Shown piece after piece: positions 14,391 to 17,898 of a DNA stretch of 17,898 nt (position 1 is the first letter of the stretch; the number at the start of each line of letters is the position of its first letter). The position numbers were made by a program, and so were the translations under genes. Source of the DNA: Pseudomonadota bacterium (GTDB taxonomy: Bacteria > Chloroflexota > UBA6077 > JAJPHF01); contig JAJPHF010000043.1 in NCBI GenBank assembly GCA_021325365.1, positions 1 through 17,898 on the forward strand. The letters run 5' to 3'. The notes below the pieces were generated by a model. The model made no database searches. It saw only the letters and a program-made list of their open reading frames with translations, and was not told the origin of the DNA.

Positions 14391-15121
14391 GTCGCCCGCT
14401 CCCGTCCCGAGAGGTGCGGGGGTGCCCCGCGGCCGGGGGTTTGCGCGCCTTCCCCAGTGGGCATCTCACTCCGGGGGGCCAGCGGTGCTCCCCGTCCGGG
14501 GGCCTGGTCCGCCCGTCCCTCTCCCCGGGGGTCCAGGGGCGCTCCCCTGGCGGGGGGCCTGGGGGGTGTCCCCCCAACTGGCCTCTTTCTTAATCTCCGG
14601 GGGGTGTGGGGGGTGTCCCCCCACTCTCCCCCAGGATTGGGGGGCTGGGGGGGTGGCAGAGCACCGCAGTAGCGCACCCAGCCGGCGTCGAGCGCGTGGG
14701 CGTTCACGGCGCGCGACTCGGCCGTCTCCTCGACCAGCTCCAGCAGCGAGCCGGCGAAGCCGCGCGGGTCGAGAAAGGCGATGCGCGTGCCGGAAGCGCC
14801 CCGCCGCGCGCCGCAGTCGAGCAGCGGCACGCCGCGCGCCGTCAGCTCGGCCAGCGTGCCGTTCACGTCGCCCACCTCGAACGCCAGGTGCTGGATGCCC
14901 TCGCCGACCGTGCGCAGCCAGGCCGCGTTCGGCCCCTCGTCCGTGAGCGGCTGGATCAGCTCGAGGAACATGTCGCCGCACACCAGGAAGCCGATGCGCA
15001 GCAGCCCGTCGCCGTAGTCCTCGACGCGATCCAGCCGCAGCCCCAGCTTCTCGGTGTACTGCGCGCTGGTCGCCTGCAGGTCGCGCACGATCAGCCCCAC
15101 GTGGTGCAGCCGCAGCAGCAC
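14387..15121 (-). CDS. VOC (glyoxalase/methylmalonyl-CoA-epimerase-like) protein with repeat-derived tail
   Basis: It starts at GTG 15121-15119, with GAGGG four bases before and the cyclase stop only seven bases upstream. Residues 1 to about 150 form two beta-alpha-beta-beta-beta modules. The metal ligands of the VOC fold are in place: His7 (HHVGLIV), Glu54 (FLELIQP), His78 (GIQHLAFEV) and Glu128 (LLELVEE). The layout is closest to methylmalonyl-CoA epimerase and related VOC lyases, but substrates vary widely. From about residue 155 the frame enters the G-rich repeat block and continues for some 90 Pro/Gly/Arg-rich residues to a TGA inside the CoA-transferase start codon. The normal family length is about 130-155, so the tail is almost certainly acquired and may be unstructured or clipped. 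Confidence 0.85.
   Translation of the reverse strand: MLLRLHHVGLIVRDLQATSAQYTEKLGLRLDRVEDYGDGLLRIGFLVCGDMFLELIQPLTDEGPNAAWLRTVGEGIQHLAFEVGDVNGTLAELTARGVPLLDCGARRGASGTRIAFLDPRGFAGSLLELVEETAESRAVNAHALDAGWVRYCGALPPPQPPNPGGEWGDTPHTPRRLRKRPVGGTPPRPPARGAPLDPRGEGRADQAPGRGAPLAPRSEMPTGEGAQTPGRGAPPHLSGRERAT
14395..14656. repeat. G-rich degenerate repeat block read through by the VOC frame
   Basis: The plus strand carries many G5-G7 runs and repeated short units of the form GGTGCTCCCC or GGCGCTCCCC, each followed within a few bases by GGGGG and CCTGG. The densest part, 14599-14656, has runs at 14599-14604, 14608-14613, 14639-14644 and 14647-14653, enough for a G-quadruplex. It also has G6/C6 and C5/G5 hairpins. 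In the minus-strand frame it encodes Pro/Gly/Arg repeats (RGAPL-type), not a recognisable domain. It behaves like an intergenic repeat inserted between the VOC and CoA-transferase genes. Confidence 0.75.
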
Positions 15122-15128
15122 GGCGCCC

Positions 15129-15824
15129 TCAGCCGTACACGGCGGCGACGCGGGCCTGGCCGCCGTTGCCGCCGCCGATCTTCTGCGGGAAGGCGATCAG
15201 CGTGAACTCGCGGCGGTCGAGCGCGTCGAGGCCGATCAGGTTCTCGATGAGCGGGATGCTCTGGCCGAGCAGGATCTGGTGGCAGGGATAAGGCTCGGCG
15301 GGGTCGACGGCGAAGTCAATGGCCAGTGCCGCGATGCCTTCTTCCGCTAGCCAGCGCGCCGTGTCCTCGGCCAGGTAGGGGTTGCGGGTGTAGAAGTCTG
15401 ACGCCTGGTAGTGCTCGGCCGACCAGCCCGAGTACAGCACCGGGATGCGCCCGCGCAGGCTGCCGGCCGCCAGCCCGCCGGCCTCCAAGTCGGCGCGCGT
15501 GAACGGGCGCTGTGGCGTCGCGCGCTCGCGCAGGTCGCAGAGCACCGCCGGGCGCAGCAGACGGTCGAGCGGCACCTGGTCCATCGTCAGACCGTTCGGG
15601 AAGAAGTGGTACGGCGCGTCCACGTGCGTGCCGGTGTGGATGCTGAAGCGCACGATGGAGTTCGAGCGGCCGTGCGTGGCGTGCTCGTGCAGCGGCACGA
15701 TCTCGGCGCACGGGTGGCCCGGCACTGGCGTGATGTCGGGGCTGAAGGTCATCGTCAGGTCCACGATTGTGGCGCCCGCCAGCGGGCCGGCGGCCGGCCA
15801 GGAGGCGGGGGGCGGGGCAGTCAT
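15129..15824 (-). CDS. Metal-dependent cyclase/kynurenine-formamidase-like hydrolase
   Basis: 231 residues from ATG 15824-15822, with GGGGAG eight bases upstream. The hallmark HTGTHVDAPYHF (63-74) supplies His63, His67, Asp69 and His73, the metal site of the KynB-type cyclase family. The N-terminal IVDLTMTFSPDITPVPGHP is also typical. Family members hydrolyse N-formylkynurenine, isatin or cyclic amides and lactones. Here the partners (VOC protein, CoA-transferase, nearby amidohydrolase) point to ring opening in the breakdown of an aromatic or cyclic compound rather than tryptophan catabolism, since no kynureninase or dioxygenase is nearby. First gene of a three-gene operon. Confidence 0.93.
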   Translation of the reverse strand: MTAPPPASWPAAGPLAGATIVDLTMTFSPDITPVPGHPCAEIVPLHEHATHGRSNSIVRFSIHTGTHVDAPYHFFPNGLTMDQVPLDRLLRPAVLCDLRERATPQRPFTRADLEAGGLAAGSLRGRIPVLYSGWSAEHYQASDFYTRNPYLAEDTARWLAEEGIAALAIDFAVDPAEPYPCHQILLGQSIPLIENLIGLDALDRREFTLIAFPQKIGGGNGGQARVAAVYG

Positions 15825-15879
15825 CGGCGTCTCCCCAGCGGCTCAGGCCAGCCGCCCGCGTGCTCGCGCGTGTACGGCC

Positions 15880-15908
15880 ATTGTGGCCCCGCCCGCCCCG
15901 CCGGTCAA
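15880..15908 (-). promoter_or_regulatory. Sigma-70-type promoter of the cyclase-VOC-CoA-transferase operon
   Basis: On the minus strand TTGACC (15908-15903, 5/6) is followed by a 17-base spacer and CACAAT (15885-15880, 4/6). The transcript would start near 15873, leaving a leader of about 50 bases. It is back to back with the plus-strand -10 at 15926-15934. Confidence 0.6.
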
Positions 15909-15925
15909 GCGCCGCCCGGCCGCTC

Positions 15926-15934
15926 TGCTAGAAT
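15926..15934 (+). promoter_or_regulatory. Extended -10 promoter for the membrane protein gene
   Basis: TGC followed by TAGAAT is a good extended -10 with no clear -35. It would leave a leader of roughly 150 bases before the GTG at 16094, in which I see no recognisable structure, or about 60 bases if the GTG at 16004 were used. Confidence 0.45.
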
Positions 15935-16093
15935 CGGGGCAAGGCGTCCGTCGCGGCGCCCCGCTATCGCGCGCCCGCGCGCCCGGACCACCTTGCGCGC
16001 AAGGTGAGCAGTCCGCGTGTCGTAGGGGTGCGTTCATCACGCCCGCGGCCCGCGGGCCGCAACTCCGATGTCGGCTTTGACGAAGGGCTAGCC

Positions 16094-16654
16094 GTGTTGC
16101 CCGAACAGCTTACCCTCAGCCCGTGGGTCTTCCTGCTCGTGGGCCTGTTGCTGGCCTTCGCCGGGCGGGCGCTCGTCGTCCTGCAGATCAGCGTGCTCGG
16201 GGCGCTGCTCGGCGCGCTGGCCGCCAGCGCTATTCTCGCCGCCGTGCTCGGCGCCGGCGTGACGCCCCCACCCGAGGTGCCGCTGGAGGCGCTGAATATC
16301 GGCGCGCTGATCGTGGGCGCTATCCTGGGCTGGGCGCTGGCGGGGCTGCTGCGGCGCGTCGCCGTGTTCGTGCTGGGCGCGATCGTCGGCAGCGCGGCGC
16401 TCGTCCAGGCGGCGGCCATCTGGCCGGACCTGCTGCCCGGCGGCGTGGCCTGGCTCGTCGGCGCGATCGTCGGCGGCATTCTCCTCTTGGCGCTGGAGGG
16501 GCCGCTGCTGAAGATCGGCAGCGCCATCCTCGGCGGCCTGCTCGTCACCAGCGCCCTCACCGTGCTGCTGCCGCCCGACCTCGCCGGCGCGGCGCCCCTC
16601 GTCGGGCTGGCCTGCGCGGTCGTCGGCGCCGCCGTCCAGCTCGCGCGCCGCTGA
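16094..16654 (+). CDS. Small polytopic membrane protein
   Basis: About 186 residues from GTG 16094, chosen because GAAGGG lies eight bases upstream and the preceding 30 codons are polar and unlike a membrane protein start. It is almost entirely hydrophobic, with about seven short Gly/Ala/Leu-rich helices near 11-30, 33-54, 68-85, 88-110, 117-135, 139-160 and 165-182, separated by short loops (TPPPEVP, WPDLLPGG, LLPPDLAG). The repeated GALLG, GAILG, GAIVG helix pattern recalls DUF4203/TMEM198-like proteins, but I cannot confirm this. No catalytic or transport motif is visible. Followed by the GNAT gene, which has its own -10. Confidence 0.75.
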   Translation: MLPEQLTLSPWVFLLVGLLLAFAGRALVVLQISVLGALLGALAASAILAAVLGAGVTPPPEVPLEALNIGALIVGAILGWALAGLLRRVAVFVLGAIVGSAALVQAAAIWPDLLPGGVAWLVGAIVGGILLLALEGPLLKIGSAILGGLLVTSALTVLLPPDLAGAAPLVGLACAVVGAAVQLARR

Positions 16655-16668
16655 CGCCCCGGCGCGCT

Positions 16669-16677
16669 TGCTACAAT
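16669..16677 (+). promoter_or_regulatory. Extended -10 promoter for the GNAT gene
   Basis: TGC followed by TACAAT (5/6 to TATAAT) ends 27 bases before the GTG at 16705. No clear -35 is visible. It matches the element at 2622-2630 in type and distance. Confidence 0.5.
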
Positions 16678-16704
16678 CCGGGTAGCGTATGCTCAGGAGC
16701 GCCC

Positions 16705-17604
16705 GTGTCGTACCGGTTTCGCCCTACCGCGGCCCGCGACCGCGACGCGGTGTTCGCCTTCTGCGCCCAGACGTATCCCAACGGTGACTACCTGCCGCTC
16801 GTCTGGGACGACTGGCTGGCGGATACGGAGGGCGCGTTCATCGCCGGCGTCGACGAGGCCGACCAGCCGATCGCCGTCGTCAAGCTGGTGGTCGCGGCGC
16901 CCGGCGAGGGCTGGCTGGAGGGGGTGCGGGTGGCGCCCGAGCGCCGCGAGCGCGGGCTGGGGCGCGCGCTGCTGAGTCACGTCGCCGCCTGCGCCTGGGC
17001 CAGCGGCCTGCACACGCTGCGCTTCGTCACCGACGCGGGCAACGCGCCGATGCACCGCGTCGCCGCGGCCTGCGGCTTCACGGTGCGCGACGCGTATCGC
17101 CCGTTCCGTGTCGAGGCGGGCACGGCGCCGCCCGACACCGCCACTGCCGACGTGCGCCCCGCCCGCCCGGACGAGGTGCCGGCCCTGTGGGAAGCGGCCC
17201 AGGCCGTATTCGCGCTGGGCGAGCCGATTCGCTGGCACGGCTGGATCGGCGCCGCGCTGAGCCGCGACTGGCTGGCGCTGGCCGTGGCCGCGGACCGCGT
17301 GCGCGTGGCCGCCGACGACCGCTCGTACGTCGTGCTCACCCCGCCCGACCTGGCGTCGCGGGCGGCGAAGTACGGCCGCCCGCCCGAGGCCGAGGTCGCC
17401 TTCCTGGCCAGCACCGCCGTCGCCTGCCCCGCGCTGCTGGCCGCGGCTCGCGCCGCGGCGGCCGCGGCCGGCTCCGAGCAGGTATTTGCGCTGCTGCCGC
17501 CCGCCGCTGTGGCGGCCGCCGAGGCCGGCGGCTGGGTCGCGCGCGGCGAGCGGCCGTTTCTCCTCTACCGCCACGACCGCCCCGGCGCCCCGGCCGGCGG
17601 CTGA
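16705..17604 (+). CDS. GNAT-family acetyltransferase with second degenerate domain
   Basis: 299 residues from GTG 16705, with AGGAG five bases upstream. The N-terminal half is a standard GNAT fold: VRVAPERRERGLGRALLSHV (74-93) contains the acetyl-CoA-binding R-x-x-G-x-G/A loop, and LRFVTDAGNAPMHRVAAACGF (105-125) is the usual second acetyl-CoA segment. After about residue 147 a second unit begins (ADVRPARPDEVPALWEAAQAVF) that repeats the GNAT opening but has no R-x-x-G-x-G loop. It is probably a non-catalytic half, as in other tandem-GNAT proteins. The acceptor amine is unknown. It starts inside a longer frame that is only a shadow of the membrane protein gene. Confidence 0.88.
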   Translation: MSYRFRPTAARDRDAVFAFCAQTYPNGDYLPLVWDDWLADTEGAFIAGVDEADQPIAVVKLVVAAPGEGWLEGVRVAPERRERGLGRALLSHVAACAWASGLHTLRFVTDAGNAPMHRVAAACGFTVRDAYRPFRVEAGTAPPDTATADVRPARPDEVPALWEAAQAVFALGEPIRWHGWIGAALSRDWLALAVAADRVRVAADDRSYVVLTPPDLASRAAKYGRPPEAEVAFLASTAVACPALLAAARAAAAAAGSEQVFALLPPAAVAAAEAGGWVARGERPFLLYRHDRPGAPAGG

Positions 17605-17650
17605 GCGCCGCGCGGCGCCGGGCGGCGGCGGCCGGCTCGCGCTGCCCGGC
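17605..17650. terminator. GC-rich hairpins between convergent genes
   Basis: Directly after the GNAT stop lies the perfect 14-base palindrome GCGCCGCGCGGCGC (17605-17618), then GCCGGGC (17617-17623) paired with GCCCGGC (17644-17650). There are no T-runs. The place, between two converging stops, suggests a shared transcription end. Confidence 0.35.
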
Positions 17651-17658
17651 GGGGTGGC

Positions 17659-17898
17659 TCAGGCCAGGCCGTACAGGCGGCGCGGGTTCTCGGTCAGGAT
17701 CTTCTCGATCATCCGCGCCGGCATGTCCTCCCGCCCTCGCAAGTTATTGACCATGTGGACCTGCGCCGAGGGGTCGGCCGCTAGCCGGTCCGTGGTGCCC
17801 GGCGTGTGGTGGCCGTAGTCGGTGCCCACCACCACGTGGTCCTCGCCCACGTACTGCAGCAGGTACGGCAGGTCCTCCCCTAGCTCGTACGACACCCA
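17659..17898 (-). CDS. Amidohydrolase (metal-dependent TIM-barrel hydrolase), C-terminal part only
   Basis: 79 C-terminal residues are in the window; the gene continues past the right edge. YELGEDLPYLLQYVGEDHVVVGTDYGHH is the characteristic end of the amidohydrolase-2 barrel. The Asp of GTDYGHH is the conserved metal-site acid, and KILTENPRRLYGL is the standard last helix. Members include decarboxylases and hydrolases of aromatic or cyclic compounds (ACMSD/LigW-type). It fits the ring-degrading theme of the cyclase operon. It may be followed on the left by nothing on the same strand, since the GNAT gene converges on it. Confidence 0.88.
   Translation of the reverse strand, partial: WVSYELGEDLPYLLQYVGEDHVVVGTDYGHHTPGTTDRLAADPSAQVHMVNNLRGREDMPARMIEKILTENPRRLYGLA

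Noticed and set aside
12709..14577. A 622-codon minus-strand frame over the CoA-transferase
   Set aside because: It is a shadow of the CoA-transferase and glycosylase-like genes caused by high GC; it has no domain and starts in the repeat block.
16123..17604. A 493-codon plus-strand frame joining the membrane protein region to the GNAT gene
   Set aside because: The first ~190 codons are a shifted reading of the membrane protein gene. The GNAT domain begins at the GTG at 16705, with its own ribosome site and -10, so this is not a fusion.

Overview
This is a high-GC bacterial window (my impression is about 70% GC) with dense, mostly catabolic genes and many GTG starts. It has several short palindromic or G-rich intergenic repeats. 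The gene mix is two class III (CaiB/BaiF) CoA-transferases, an HMG-CoA-lyase-like enzyme, a metal-dependent cyclase, a VOC protein, an amidohydrolase, a nitroreductase, a PqqC/TenA-like protein and a LacI-controlled class II aldolase. Together with TGnTA(C/G)A(A/C)T promoters, this fits a heterotrophic Chloroflexota-type soil or sediment bacterium. That placement is an inference from gene content; no rRNA or marker gene is present, and I saw no tRNA, CRISPR array or intact insertion sequence.

Layout. (1) 1-2513, minus strand: promoter, two tandem LacI-type operators, class II aldolase, a LacI regulator overlapping it by one base, then a PqqC/TenA-like gene running off the left edge. This looks like an autoregulated catabolic unit. 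(2) 2622-3172, plus: a free-standing galactose-binding-like (jelly-roll) protein. (3) 3173-6294: a lower-GC island with a large multi-pass GT-C-like membrane protein on the minus strand, a strong 18-bp-stem palindrome, and a frameshifted remnant of the 3' third of the jelly-roll gene. (4) 6295-7944, minus: a GT4 glycosyltransferase preceded by a small secreted Trp-rich protein. (5) 8212-10451, plus: a CaiB/BaiF CoA-transferase overlapping an HMG-CoA-lyase-like gene by 4 bp, probably a two-step activation and cleavage of a branched hydroxy-dicarboxylic acid. (6) 10570-11138: a lower-GC orphan gene and a palindromic element. (7) 11188-12051, minus: a nitroreductase with its own promoter. (8) 12312-13073, plus: a uracil-DNA-glycosylase-like protein. 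(9) 13080-15908, minus: promoter, cyclase, VOC protein, CoA-transferase. Here a G-rich repeat block has been read through as a roughly 90-residue tail on the VOC protein. (10) 16094-17604, plus: a small polytopic membrane protein and a GNAT acetyltransferase, then a convergent amidohydrolase cut by the right edge.

I found no clear new defence or mobile system. The most noteworthy items are the tandem operators over a well-formed promoter, the duplicated and decayed jelly-roll fragment beside a low-GC membrane gene, the Trp-rich secreted peptide, and the repeats inside the VOC/CoA-transferase operon. Those repeats include a 7-bp tandem repeat just inside the CoA-transferase start.
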